Positions 1-8,282 of a stretch of 42,938 nucleotides of DNA are shown in pieces; position 1 is the stretch's first letter, and every line of letters begins with the position of its first letter. The notes beneath the pieces were generated by a model. That model did not search any database, was not told the DNA's origin, and saw only the letters and a list, made by a program, of their open reading frames with translations. The translations under genes and the position numbers were made by a program. The stretch comes from Clostridia bacterium (GTDB lineage: Bacteria; Bacillota; Clostridia; Christensenellales; Aristaeellaceae): NCBI GenBank assembly GCA_017434775.1, contig JAFSGG010000077.1, forward strand, positions 1 through 42,938, written 5' to 3'.

Positions 1-1451
1 CGCTGCTTCTGGCCGCCGGATACGTTCACGCCGCCCTGGCCCAGGTCCATATCGTACTGTTCGGGGAAGGTGCGGATGAAATCGTCCGCAGCGGCGGCCT
101 GACAGGCAGCCACGATTTCTTCGTCCGTGGCGTTTTCATTGCCCCAGCGCAGGTTATCCTTGATGGAGCCGGAGAAGAGTACGTTCTTTTGCAGCACCAT
201 GGCCACCTGATTGCGCAAAGCGTGCATGTCGTATTCCCGCACGTCCCGGCCGCCCACCAGCACTTTGCCCACGGTTACGTCATACAGCCGGGGGATGAGG
301 GACACCAGCGTTGTCTTGGCGCTGCCGGTGCCGCCGATGATGCCGATGGTTTCGCCGGAGCGGATGGAAAGGTTCACATTTTCCAGAACCAGGTTCTCTT
401 TGTCCCCGGCGTAGGAAAAGCCCACGTTTTCAAACACGATGGAGCCGTCCTTTACTTCCGTTTCGGCGCCGGTTTCGGGATTTTTGATTTCCGGTTCTTC
501 ATCCAGCACTTCGCAGATGCGGTTGACGGAGGCCCGGGCCATCACAAAGGAAACAAACAGGAAAGACAGCATCATCAGGCTCATGAGAATCTGAATCATA
601 TACTGAATGAAAGCGGACAGGGCGCCCATTTCCATATGACCGCCGATGATCTGATTGCCGCCCAGCCACAGGGCTGCAATGATGCAGGCATTCATCAGGA
701 TGGACATGATGGGACCGTTCCAGATGACAATCTTTTCCGCAGCACGCTGGGTGGCGGTCACGTCATCGGCGGATGCTTCAAACTTGTCTTTTTCGTGGGT
801 GGCGCGCACGAAAGCCTTTACCACCCGGATGCCAATCAGGTTTTCCTGGACGGAGGCATTGAGGGCATCGTATTTTTTCATCATGATCTGGAACCGGGGG
901 AAGGCCTTGCTCATGATCAGCACGATGGCTGCCAGCAAGATAGGCAGGGCCACCAGCAAAATGGGCATCATGGATGGATTCATGCGATAAGCCATCACAA
1001 TGGCCATCACCATCATGATGGGGCTGCGCACTGCCATGCGTACCAGCATCATTACCACCATCTGGGTCTGGTTCACGTCAGTAGTGAGCCGGGTGACCAG
1101 GGAAGCGGTGGAAAATTTATCAATATTCTTGAAAGAATATTTCTGCACCTTTTCAAAAATGGCCTGGCGCAGGTTCCGGGAAAAGCCCATACCGCCCAGT
1201 GCGGAAAAGCGGCTGCCCGCCATGCCAAAGCCCATGGAAATCAGGGCCATGAGGATCATCAGCCCGCCATAGGCAATCACCCGGCCGATATGGCCGGTCT
1301 GGGCGCTTTGTGGGATGATGTTGTCGATCAGGTCGGCGGTGAGCATGGGCAGCAGCATTTCCATCACCACTTCGCCAATCATCACCAGGGGGCAGAGAAT
1401 CAGATACTTTTTGTACTTCCCTGCGTACTTGAGTAAACGAAAGAATTGCAC
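1..1451 (-). CDS. Multidrug-type ABC exporter half-transporter (permease-ATPase fusion), 3' end beyond the window
   Basis: This protein probably forms one half of a heterodimeric ABC exporter that moves drugs or lipids out through the cell membrane. About 483 residues are present. Residues 1-320 form a six-helix ABC transmembrane domain, followed by the nucleotide-binding domain. The Walker A motif reads GGTGSAKTT near residue 370, the Q-loop segment reads QKNVLFSGSIKDNLRWG, and the window edge cuts just inside the signature VSGGQKQ. Walker B and the H-loop lie outside. The GTG start at 1451 is chosen because AGGAGG sits about 10 bases upstream and because it follows the MarR stop by only 3 bases. 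That spacing implies one transcript with the MarR regulator. In such loci a second half-transporter usually follows, here expected beyond the left edge. The substrate cannot be read from the sequence. Confidence 0.93.
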   Translation of the reverse strand, partial: MQFFRLLKYAGKYKKYLILCPLVMIGEVVMEMLLPMLTADLIDNIIPQSAQTGHIGRVIAYGGLMILMALISMGFGMAGSRFSALGGMGFSRNLRQAIFEKVQKYSFKNIDKFSTASLVTRLTTDVNQTQMVVMMLVRMAVRSPIMMVMAIVMAYRMNPSMMPILLVALPILLAAIVLIMSKAFPRFQIMMKKYDALNASVQENLIGIRVVKAFVRATHEKDKFEASADDVTATQRAAEKIVIWNGPIMSILMNACIIAALWLGGNQIIGGHMEMGALSAFIQYMIQILMSLMMLSFLFVSFVMARASVNRICEVLDEEPEIKNPETGAETEVKDGSIVFENVGFSYAGDKENLVLENVNLSIRSGETIGIIGGTGSAKTTLVSLIPRLYDVTVGKVLVGGRDVREYDMHALRNQVAMVLQKNVLFSGSIKDNLRWGNENATDEEIVAACQAAAADDFIRTFPEQYDMDLGQGGVNVSGGQKQ

Positions 1452-1454
1452 GGC

Positions 1455-1949
1455 TTATGTTTCCTCCTGTATTGTAATTGGGCTTTCCGCAGCCTTGTGC
1501 AGGCGGCAGATATTCAGGTTTCTTGTGGTTTCATCAGCCAGATTATCGAACATTTTGTCGCACAGGGATTTGAATGTTTCCATATCTTCCCGGGATAAGC
1601 CCTGGAACATTTCCCTGTCCAGCCCGTCCATATTGTTGCGGCCCTGCAACATTTGGGACAAGCCCATTTCCGTCAGGGACAGGCAGTTGCGCCGGCCGTC
1701 CTTTTCATCCTGCCGCCGCTTGACCAGCCCGGCCTTTTCCATGCGTTTGAGGCTGGAGGCAGCAGAAGCCGGGGTGATATCCAACGCCTGGGCCACTTCC
1801 TTCTGGGTACAGCCGGGATGAGCATGGATGTATTCCATCATCCGGGGCTGGCCGGGATACATTTTCCGTGCGGCCATCATGCGGTGGATGCGTATTTTCC
1901 GCAATAGTTCCAGCCGATGCATGGCACCTGCCACTTCCCTCTCGTTCAT
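1455..1949 (-). CDS. MarR-family transcriptional regulator of the ABC exporter operon
   Basis: This is a winged-helix repressor of 164 residues that probably controls its own operon and the exporter behind it. The helix-turn-helix lies around residues 45-75 (CTQKEVAQALDITPASAASS), followed by the wing with the typical DEKDGRR motif. The family is dimeric and often releases DNA when it binds a drug or oxidant. The start at 1949 is preceded by AGGAAAGGAG at good spacing; a longer reading back to 2039 would run through a consensus promoter, so it is unlikely. The gene ends 3 bases before the exporter GTG. An imperfect palindrome around AAACGTTT just downstream of the -10 box is a plausible autoregulatory operator. 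Confidence 0.93.
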   Translation of the reverse strand: MNEREVAGAMHRLELLRKIRIHRMMAARKMYPGQPRMMEYIHAHPGCTQKEVAQALDITPASAASSLKRMEKAGLVKRRQDEKDGRRNCLSLTEMGLSQMLQGRNNMDGLDREMFQGLSREDMETFKSLCDKMFDNLADETTRNLNICRLHKAAESPITIQEET

Positions 1950-1975
1950 GGGAATACTCCTTTCCTGCAAAATAA

Positions 1976-2017
1976 TCAAACGTTTAACATTATAGGCATT
2001 TTTCGCCTGCTCGTCAA
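1976..2017 (-). promoter_or_regulatory. Sigma-A promoter with palindromic operator for marR-ABC exporter
   Basis: On the minus strand TTGACG (2012-2017) and TATAAT (1989-1994) are separated by exactly 17 bases. TTAAACGTTTGA (1976-1987) overlaps the expected transcription start and is nearly palindromic. Its position suits a MarR operator. The operator role is inference. Confidence 0.8.
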
Positions 2018-2150
2018 CCGGAAAAGCGGCTTTTGCCACACAAATGCCCTCTTTTCAGCCGGAAGAGGTTCCCGAAGGGGGAATAAAAACGTCTCCTTCA
2101 TCGTTACTGTTTATGAAAAGAAAAAAATGCGACAAAATTGCGCATTAGTA

Positions 2151-2180
2151 TTTACAAAATTATTAACAATATGTTATACT
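2151..2180 (+). promoter_or_regulatory. Sigma-A promoter for the 2228 gene
   Basis: TTTACA (2151-2156) and TATACT (2175-2180) are 18 bases apart, about 40 bases before the start codon. The copy of TTTTGTGTACA at 2180-2190 directly after it recurs upstream of the ABC locus at 10171. Confidence 0.6.
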
Positions 2181-2227
2181 TTTGTGTACACCTTTATGCC
2201 TGTGGATAGAGAGAGGGAGTGCTCCGG

Positions 2228-3334
2228 ATGAATGGAAATCGCGGTCATTATGCATTTGCACCGCTGAACAATATGAAAAACAAACGCTCGGTCCAGGCGG
2301 CTGTGCCTGCGGCCCGGGCTGCGGCTGCACCCGCACAGGAAGAAACCGTACGCCGCAGCGGCGTGATGAGCCTGGCAGTAACCCTTTTGCTGCCGGTATT
2401 GTTTGTGGTGGCGTTGCTGGTGGACAGCATTCCCCTCCGGCTTGTTTTCCTGGCCGTGGCAGCCATTGCCATTGCGGCCATGTGGCTGATGAATATTTTT
2501 GCCAGGGGAGCCCGCAGCACTTTGTCCATTGCTTATGCAGCGCTGATGGTGGTGATTGCCGTGGCGCTGGTGCTGAGCCTGCAGGCGCCGGAGGCCCGGC
2601 AGAATCCGGCGGCCGCTTCTGCCAGGCAACCGGATGTGCAGGACTGGACGGCTCCCTATTATGCCAGTACAGCGTCAGCTTCTGCCACGCCGGCAGCTTA
2701 TGTAATAGAAGAAACGTCCACCTCGGTTGCCCAGAAACAGCTGGAATCCTTTATTCTGGGCTGGCGGCAGGGGGAAATTCCTGCCATGCTGCCCATGTGT
2801 GCGCCCTCCTGGGTGGCCAAGCAGCAATCACCGGAAACGGCCCTGTGGAACCTGATGCGAAACCGGGAGCCCGTGGAATATAAAATTGAAAGTGTGCAGG
2901 GCAGCGAAGCCGATACCAGCCGCACCATCACCGTGAAAGTAACCTTTGAAAACAAGGGCACCGGGGATGTGACGGTGGAAAGAATGCATGTATTGATGAT
3001 CCGGGTGAACGATACCTGGTATGTGGATCCCCAGTCCCTCAACGGCACCAGAGTGGACGAAGCCGCGGAACAGGCCCGGGCGGAACAAGACAGTTACCGC
3101 ATCCAGAGCACCAAGGTGCCCATGACCCCCACGCCCAAACCCACCGGTGAAGATGCCGTGCTGGTATATTACAATCCGGACGGCGGTCGTTTTTACCACA
3201 AAAAACCCAATTGTCCGGATGTGGCGGAGAGCTACTGGCCGCTGTCTTCCCTGTATTACAGCGATCTGGAAACCCAGAACTTCCAGCATCTGATGCAGTG
3301 TCCCACCTGTAATCCGCCGGCCCGCCGCCGCTGA
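2228..3334 (+). CDS. Membrane protein with three N-terminal helices and a C-terminal Cys/His metal-site-like tail
   Basis: I do not recognise a named family. The 368-residue protein has a short basic cytoplasmic start and three hydrophobic segments (about residues 45-65, 67-90 and 97-118). An Ala/Ser/Pro-rich linker follows, then a domain of about 110 residues (roughly 155-270) that resembles the small alpha/beta folds often found outside Gram-positive membranes. A second low-complexity linker with TPTPKPT leads to the tail. The tail holds FYHKKPNCPDV and, 30 residues later, CPTC, an arrangement also seen as a small structural zinc-like site at the end of secreted nucleases. ATG 2228 is chosen because GAGGGAG lies 9 bases upstream; a GTG at 2219 would touch that site. 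The stop is one base from the convergent SPOR gene stop. Confidence 0.8.
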   Translation: MNGNRGHYAFAPLNNMKNKRSVQAAVPAARAAAAPAQEETVRRSGVMSLAVTLLLPVLFVVALLVDSIPLRLVFLAVAAIAIAAMWLMNIFARGARSTLSIAYAALMVVIAVALVLSLQAPEARQNPAAASARQPDVQDWTAPYYASTASASATPAAYVIEETSTSVAQKQLESFILGWRQGEIPAMLPMCAPSWVAKQQSPETALWNLMRNREPVEYKIESVQGSEADTSRTITVKVTFENKGTGDVTVERMHVLMIRVNDTWYVDPQSLNGTRVDEAAEQARAEQDSYRIQSTKVPMTPTPKPTGEDAVLVYYNPDGGRFYHKKPNCPDVAESYWPLSSLYYSDLETQNFQHLMQCPTCNPPARRR

Positions 3335-3335
3335 T

Positions 3336-4148
3336 TTATGGGTTCAGGAAGGCTACATATTCTTCCAGGCTGCAGATCAGAAAAAGCTGGCAAGCTTTGA
3401 TGTGGCTGCCCAGCCGGACAGCGCCGGATGCCTGAATAGCCTGTGCAAGCAAACGATCCGTTTCCGAAAGGATGGCGCAAAGCCGCAAAACGGCTGCATG
3501 TTCATCCCGGGCAAAGCGGGCGGAAAGCCGGTTATTGAGGGCTTGCACCGTATCTCGCTGGGAGGAAAGGGCCTGCACTGCTTCCTGAAAAGTCATTTCC
3601 CCCTTGTCCAGCGCCTGGGAAAGGCTGGCCAGGGTGTAAGTCAGTTGATCACACAGCAAGAAGGCGTCTTCCAGGGCGTCCAGTTGTGCTTTTTGCCCGG
3701 TGAGCCGCAGGGTTACTTCGCTGCGTGCCAGAGGATAGAGATAAGCGTCCACGCCATGATGGAGGGCCAGTTGTGCCTGCACGGCCTGGGCGCTTTCTCT
3801 GCTTTCATAGGCAGCGGCCAGCACCCGGTAGGTATCGCCCGGATACACATGCCCGGCAGCGCCCCGGCTGCGGAAGGAATCGGCCAGGTTCCGGGCGCTT
3901 TTTTCCTCCTCAAAGGCGCCCAGCTGCAGGGCAAACCATTGGCCCCCGGGCAGGGTGATCACCCGGGTCTGTTGCTGCATTTCTTCAGCGGACAGGGCCG
4001 GAGCGGTGAAAGCGGGCAGGGTAAGGATATGCCGACCGTTGAGAATAAAAAGGGCGGCTGCCGCAGCGGCAAGGGCAAACAGTATCCAAAGCAGCCCCTT
4101 TCCACGCTTTACCTTATATCGTTTGATTTTGTATTTGCCGTTTTTCAT
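3336..4148 (-). CDS. SPOR-domain membrane protein, possibly sporulation-linked
   Basis: This 270-residue protein has a basic N-terminus (KIKRYKVKRGKG), one transmembrane helix at about residues 19-36 and a SPOR domain at about 68-145 (FALQLGAFEEEKSARNLAD ... YRVLAAAYESRESA). SPOR domains bind denuded glycan strands of peptidoglycan, so it most likely sits in the membrane with the domain outside, at septa or engulfing membranes. The C-terminal 120 residues are helical and unassigned. The start has GGGAGG 8 bases upstream. Upstream on the same strand is a sequence with a perfect sigma-E -10 box (CATACAAT), which suggests mother-cell expression. It converges on the 2228 gene with only one base between the stops, so no separate terminator fits between them. 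Confidence 0.88.
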   Translation of the reverse strand: MKNGKYKIKRYKVKRGKGLLWILFALAAAAAALFILNGRHILTLPAFTAPALSAEEMQQQTRVITLPGGQWFALQLGAFEEEKSARNLADSFRSRGAAGHVYPGDTYRVLAAAYESRESAQAVQAQLALHHGVDAYLYPLARSEVTLRLTGQKAQLDALEDAFLLCDQLTYTLASLSQALDKGEMTFQEAVQALSSQRDTVQALNNRLSARFARDEHAAVLRLCAILSETDRLLAQAIQASGAVRLGSHIKACQLFLICSLEEYVAFLNP

Positions 4149-4171
4149 GGTGCAATCCTCCCATCCGGTGG

Positions 4172-4200
4172 ATTGTATGCCTGAAAATATGGCTTCATGC
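4172..4200 (-). promoter_or_regulatory. Candidate sigma-E promoter for the SPOR-domain gene
   Basis: Read on the minus strand, GCATGAA (4194-4200) and CATACAAT (4172-4179) are 14 bases apart, and the -10 box lies about 23 bases before the start codon. The -10 matches the known sporulation sigma-E consensus exactly; the -35 matches only partly. Assignment is inference. Confidence 0.5.
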
Positions 4201-4275
4201 GCAAAGAATGGATGCAGGATGGGAAAAAGTGTGGTATGCTAATAGAGAACAAGATGAAAAGGAGATTTGCAGGCC

Positions 4276-5049
4276 ATGCGTTATCATATCGATACCATTC
4301 CGGTGTGGGATGCACTGAAACTGAATGGAGAATGTCCTTTGTGCGCCCTGCGCCGGAAAGTGGAACTGATGGATGTGGACCGGTACCTGGGCGCATCGGT
4401 CATGGAACCGGATACCCGGCTGCAGGTAAATGAAAAAGGCTTTTGCCAGCGGCATCAGAAACTGCTGACAGAAAAGAAAAACAAGCTGGGCCATGCCCTG
4501 ATGATGCATACATACCTGAAAACCACCATGAAGAAAACGGATGCGGCTTTTGACGCAGCCATCAACGGTGCAAAGGGCGATGCAGGTACCCCTGTGTTCA
4601 AGCGTATGCGGGGCAAGGGCGGCGGCAAGGAAGAAATTCTTAAAGCGGCCCAGGCTTTACGTGCTCTTTCTTCCACTTGTATTCTGTGCGACAGCATTGA
4701 AGACAATATGCAGCGCTATACCTATACCCTTTTGCATCTGTATCAGACGGATGCTTCCTTCCGCAAAGCTTTCGCCGCCTCCCGGGGCGTGTGTTTGAAG
4801 GACGCCGCCGGGCTGATGGAAATGGCGGCGGCGGAAATGAGCGGCAGCATGCTGCAGGATTTTATCACCGACCTGTGCAATGCTACCCGCAAAAGCCTGG
4901 TGAAGCTGGAAGGGGACCTGGAAGGCTTTACATTGAAATTCGATTACCGCAATGCAGATAAACCCTGGGGGGACAGCAAGGATGCACTGGAAAGAACGGT
5001 GACCAAGCTGCGTTCCTGGTGTATTGGGGAGGAGCCGAACCCGAAATGA
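4276..5049 (+). CDS. DUF6062-family protein with paired Cys motifs
   Basis: A 257-residue soluble protein of a clostridial family of unknown function that I recognise from its start (RYHIDTIPVWDAL) and the following CPLC motif. Two similar Cys modules are visible: CPLC with a later FCQRH in the first third, and CILC with a later VCLKD near the middle. In the second module the last ligand position is Asp instead of His, so one zinc site may be weakened. ATG 4276 has AAGGAG at proper spacing; a TTG at 4267 is too close to it. An extended -10 (TGGTATGCT, ending at 4240) lies upstream. The stop overlaps the ATG of the GerMN lipoprotein gene, so the two are translationally coupled. Confidence 0.85.
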   Translation: MRYHIDTIPVWDALKLNGECPLCALRRKVELMDVDRYLGASVMEPDTRLQVNEKGFCQRHQKLLTEKKNKLGHALMMHTYLKTTMKKTDAAFDAAINGAKGDAGTPVFKRMRGKGGGKEEILKAAQALRALSSTCILCDSIEDNMQRYTYTLLHLYQTDASFRKAFAASRGVCLKDAAGLMEMAAAEMSGSMLQDFITDLCNATRKSLVKLEGDLEGFTLKFDYRNADKPWGDSKDALERTVTKLRSWCIGEEPNPK

Positions 5050-5996
5050 AAAGAGCATGGATTCTGGCTGGGATGTGCCTGATGTGCCTGGTGCTTGCCG
5101 GGTGTTCCGCTGCGCCTGCCGGTCAGGAGGGGGAAGGGCAGCGCCTGGTGGATGCGGATGCATCCCGGCTGCCGGGACAGCAGCAAACGTACAGCCTGTA
5201 TTTCCGTCTTGGCAGCAGCCCGTATCTGGCGGCGGAAGAAAGAGTGATTACCGTGGAGCGGGATGAAACCCTGGAAGCAGCCCTGATCCGGCAGCTGCTT
5301 TCCGGCCCTTCCGCCACCCAGACGGTCCTTTCCCCCCTGTTTCCCAAAGGGACGGAACTGATTGCCGTTTCCCGGCAGGGGGATGTATTGTTTGTCACGT
5401 TCAACGAAGCGTTCCTGTCCGGTTACGGCGCGGAAAAGGGTCCTTTGTCCGGCGAAAAGAAAACACAGGCTATCCGGGCGGAACGGCAAATGTGTCTGGA
5501 TGCCCTGACGGCCACTTTGACAGATGCCGGCACCTGCAGCCGGGTACAGGTATTGATTCACCGGGTGAAACTGCAGGGCAATTCCCTGCGGCTGGAGGAA
5601 GATTATCTGTACCTCAATGGCAGCACCCTGCCGCTGGAGCCTGTTGTGCGCCGGGAAGAAAGCCTGTACACCCCCCGCAATGCGGCGGAGTATATGCTTT
5701 CCTTGTGGATGGCCAGGGACTTTGGCACACTGAAGGGCTGCATTGTTTCCGCCGGCAGGCCGGGGGATCAACAGCTGCAGGAAGAGATGGAAGTCAGCCC
5801 CGTGCTGACGGGGTTTGTATTATCCGGCGGCCAGCCGTCCTTTGACGGCCAGCGGGCTATCGTGACAGCGGATATCACGTTCTGTCAGGGTGAAAAAACC
5901 TGGACCCGCAAAGGTTACCCTTTCCGGCTGCAGCGGGAAAAGGGCGTGTGGAAAATGCATTATGACACCCTTTGTAATCTGATGACAGAGGAATGA
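5046..5996 (+). CDS. GerMN-domain lipoprotein
   Basis: A 316-residue lipoprotein. The signal peptide ends in the lipobox LAGC, so Cys 20 should be lipidated and the mature protein anchored outside the membrane. Residues about 50-180 form a GerMN domain, recognisable from YSLYFRLGSSPYLAAEER, the LLSGP turn and the VLFVTFNEAFLSG strand. GerMN is named after Bacillus GerM, a sporulation lipoprotein involved in engulfment-stage envelope assembly. The second half (about 205-316) resembles a small alpha/beta domain followed by a repeat of strand pairs and is unassigned. The start overlaps the upstream stop (ATGA) and has GGGGAGGAG 9 bases before it. Its own stop overlaps the next GerMN gene, so all three are one operon. 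Confidence 0.9.
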   Translation: MKRAWILAGMCLMCLVLAGCSAAPAGQEGEGQRLVDADASRLPGQQQTYSLYFRLGSSPYLAAEERVITVERDETLEAALIRQLLSGPSATQTVLSPLFPKGTELIAVSRQGDVLFVTFNEAFLSGYGAEKGPLSGEKKTQAIRAERQMCLDALTATLTDAGTCSRVQVLIHRVKLQGNSLRLEEDYLYLNGSTLPLEPVVRREESLYTPRNAAEYMLSLWMARDFGTLKGCIVSAGRPGDQQLQEEMEVSPVLTGFVLSGGQPSFDGQRAIVTADITFCQGEKTWTRKGYPFRLQREKGVWKMHYDTLCNLMTEE

Positions 5997-7516
5997 TGAA
6001 CAGAATGAAGAAAAACAGGGCTGCAATCCTTTTATTGTGCCTGGTGATGGGGTTGACCGGATGTGCCTCCCAGGGTGTGGTGACGGAACAGGTTGCCCTG
6101 CCCGCCCCGCAGCTGCCGCAGGCACCCTATAATGACAGCCGGCAGGATGTGGAGCAGACGGTTTTGCTGTATCTGCCCTCTGTGGGCGGAGAAAAGCTGG
6201 TAACGGTGCCGGTGGAGGCGGCGTTTTCCGTTTCCCGGCATCCGGCGGAAGCGCTGTGCCGGCTTTTGTACGCCTATCCCGGTAACGATTACGCCGCTGC
6301 TTTTCCGGAAGACGTTACTTTGTCCGGCGCCCATCCGGTGGAGGTGTCGGGGAATACGGTGACCGTTATCCTGTCTGCCGGTGCGCTGCGGCTGACCCAT
6401 GAAGAATTGTTTATGGTGTGCCAGGCTACGGCCAATACCCTGGGGCAGCTGGATGAGGTACAGTATGTGAATGTGCTCATCAACGGTGTGCAGCCCGGGC
6501 TGGATCTGGCGGCTACCCAGCCGGCCGGGTGTTACCAGCCGGTGGCCCAGCCGGAACTCAGCGCCCAGTGGAGCCGCGTTCTTTCCGGCAAAAGTGTATC
6601 CAGGCAGACCATCAGCACAGCGCTGTATTATCCGGCAGCCGGCGCCCGGGGAATTGTGTGCGAAGCGCGGCCGCTGTCCTTTGGCAGTCTGGAATATACG
6701 GATGTGCTGCAAACCCTTTTGTCCGCCCTTTCCGAAGGGCCGGAAGCGTTGCAGGGCGTGCCCCGGTATCCTGATTTTGCCCTGTATATGAGCCGGGAAC
6801 CGGCTGTTGTGGAGGAAAACGGGACCAGGCGGGTGGTGCTGTATTTTGATGCATCCCTGAACGGAGCCATCATTGAGCACGGGATCACCCGATCCGTGAT
6901 GGCGGCTTCCCTTGTGTATACGTTTACCACGTTCATTCCCGGCGTGGAGGGTGTGGAAATCCATATCGGCGATGAAATGATCACGTCCCTGACCCCTACG
7001 GCTACGCTCACCGGCGCCGGAGAAACCATTGAATTTGAAAACGGGCTGATGAAGCGCAGTGATCTTTCCGGTTTTCTGTTGAACGGATGTACGCTGTATT
7101 TTGCCGGTACGGACGAAAAACTGCATCGGGTGACCCGCACCGTGCCCTATTATGAAAGCAGGAATGTACGCTTCATCCTCGGCCAGCTGATGAAGGGTTC
7201 TCAGGATTTTGACAGTGAGGAAAAGTTGCAGCCGGTCCTGCCTGCAGGGCTGCGGGATGCGGACCTGATTGGCGTATCCATGGAAGGGGATACCCTTGTG
7301 CTCCATTTTTCGGAAAACCTGATGGCCATGTGTTCGGGGATGGATAAAACCCGGGAGCGGAATATGATCTACGCCGTGGTCAACAGCCTGTGTGAATTGC
7401 CCCAGGTGAAAAGAGTGCAGTTCCTGGTCAACGGTCAGCAGCCTGACACCCTGGCAGGCACGATTTATCTGCCGGGAAGTTTTCTGCCCAACTGGGATAT
7501 TCTCTCATCCGAATGA
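5993..7516 (+). CDS. Lipoprotein with multiple GerMN domains
   Basis: A 507-residue lipoprotein with lipobox LTGC near residue 24. Two clear GerMN units lie at about 50-165 and 375-500; both end in the typical VNVLINGVQP / VQFLVNGQQP strand and turn. The middle segment (about 200-340) shows the same strand order in weaker form (VVLYFDASLNGAII ... VEGVEIHIG), so this is probably a three-unit array. Arrays of this kind suggest ring or lattice building at the outer membrane face, though no function is proven. The first ATG overlaps the upstream stop; ATGs at 5996 and 6005 are possible alternatives because the ribosome site AGAGGA is very close. No clear terminator follows. Confidence 0.9.
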   Translation: MMNRMKKNRAAILLLCLVMGLTGCASQGVVTEQVALPAPQLPQAPYNDSRQDVEQTVLLYLPSVGGEKLVTVPVEAAFSVSRHPAEALCRLLYAYPGNDYAAAFPEDVTLSGAHPVEVSGNTVTVILSAGALRLTHEELFMVCQATANTLGQLDEVQYVNVLINGVQPGLDLAATQPAGCYQPVAQPELSAQWSRVLSGKSVSRQTISTALYYPAAGARGIVCEARPLSFGSLEYTDVLQTLLSALSEGPEALQGVPRYPDFALYMSREPAVVEENGTRRVVLYFDASLNGAIIEHGITRSVMAASLVYTFTTFIPGVEGVEIHIGDEMITSLTPTATLTGAGETIEFENGLMKRSDLSGFLLNGCTLYFAGTDEKLHRVTRTVPYYESRNVRFILGQLMKGSQDFDSEEKLQPVLPAGLRDADLIGVSMEGDTLVLHFSENLMAMCSGMDKTRERNMIYAVVNSLCELPQVKRVQFLVNGQQPDTLAGTIYLPGSFLPNWDILSSE

Positions 7517-7662
7517 CAGAATCCTAAAGATTTGGTTACACGATATTTACACGGTAGAACGAAGATGTTCTAAATAGACAAATAAACACCGGAATCGCCC
7601 AAAAGTTACAGACGATTGCCAGGAAGATACAGCAAATGTAACCATCTTGTCGAAATTCACGG

Positions 7663-7691
7663 TTGACAAAAGCCGGGATTGGGTATATGAT
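7663..7691 (+). promoter_or_regulatory. Sigma-A promoter for the 7791 gene
   Basis: TTGACA (7663-7668) and TATGAT (7686-7691) are 17 bases apart. Transcription should begin near 7698, leaving a leader of about 90 bases. Confidence 0.8.
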
Positions 7692-7693
7692 TA

Positions 7694-7744
7694 ATCCGGA
7701 TTGAAAAAGCAGATAAATCAAACGAAGGTTTGAATTATCCGGAT
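7694..7744 (+). other. Structured 5' leader with nested inverted repeats
   Basis: ATCCGGAT occurs at 7694-7701 and again at 7737-7744, so the copies can pair. Between them ATAAATCAAAC (7713-7723) pairs with GTTTGAATTAT (7728-7738) around the loop GAAG with one mismatch. The last bases of the inner stem overlap the outer arm, so the two folds compete. Whether it regulates anything is unknown. Confidence 0.45.
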
Positions 7745-7790
7745 ATACGCATTACTGCTGCAACCTTTGTTGTTTGTATTGGGGGAATGG

Positions 7791-8213
7791 ATGATGAAAA
7801 AATTCTGGAGTATGCTGGTCGCTGTTGTGCTGTTGCTGACGGTGCTTTCCACTGCCGCACTGGCTGAAAAGGGTCCCAAGGCCCACGGCCCCAGGGAAGT
7901 AAAGATTGCTGAAAAAGCTGAAAAGAAAGCCGATAAACAAGCCGAAAAGCAGCTGAAGAAACTGGAACAGATGGTGGATAAGGCCAACCGTGATATTGAA
8001 AAGGCGGTGCGCACTGCACAGAAAACGCCCTATAACGATATCGATTGGCTGCAGGCCCGGGTGGCTGCAATCACTTCTCCCGTTTTTGCCTATGCAGAAA
8101 GCATCGGCGCTCAGGTGGAATGCACCTACACCACCTACTATATTGACGGCCAGTATGTGGACGTGGATCCGCTGCGTGTCATCAATGTGATTCCCAGCGA
8201 CAGGAAAAACTGA
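7791..8213 (+). CDS. Small exported protein with a Lys/Glu coiled coil
   Basis: A 140-residue protein of unknown function. It starts with a clear signal peptide (FWSMLVAVVLLLTVLSTAALA) with an AxA-type cleavage site, so it is secreted or released outside the membrane. Residues about 35-85 are a charged helix rich in Lys, Glu and Ala with heptad spacing, probably a coiled coil. A short C-terminal part (about 100-135) contains TTYYIDGQYVDVDPLRVI and probably forms a beta hairpin. Two adjacent ATGs (7791 and 7794) share the GGGGGA ribosome site. It has its own sigma-A promoter and a strong terminator follows, so it looks like an independent gene, perhaps conditionally expressed through its folded leader. 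Confidence 0.8.
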   Translation: MMKKFWSMLVAVVLLLTVLSTAALAEKGPKAHGPREVKIAEKAEKKADKQAEKQLKKLEQMVDKANRDIEKAVRTAQKTPYNDIDWLQARVAAITSPVFAYAESIGAQVECTYTTYYIDGQYVDVDPLRVINVIPSDRKN

Positions 8214-8230
8214 ACGAAAAACCAAATGCA

Positions 8231-8262
8231 GCGCCCCGGCAAAAGCTGAGGCGCCATTTTTT
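8231..8262 (+). terminator. Intrinsic terminator after the 7791 gene
   Basis: GCGCC-c-CGGC, loop AAAA, GCTG-a-GGCGC, followed by CATTTTTT. The stem is about 9 pairs with one bulge pair. Confidence 0.8.
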
Positions 8263-8282
8263 AAACAAGGGGCTTGGACAAA

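Noticed and set aside
189-1436. Plus-strand open frame of 415 codons
   Set aside because: It is antisense to the ABC exporter, whose Walker A, Q-loop and signature motifs are clear; the composition is His-rich and not protein-like.
1950-2039. N-terminal extension of the MarR regulator
   Set aside because: It would be encoded across the consensus promoter and operator; the internal ATG has a good ribosome site.
7547-7568. TAGAAC...GTTCTA hairpin after the GerMN operon as terminator
   Set aside because: Only six pairs and no T-run follow, so termination is not supported.
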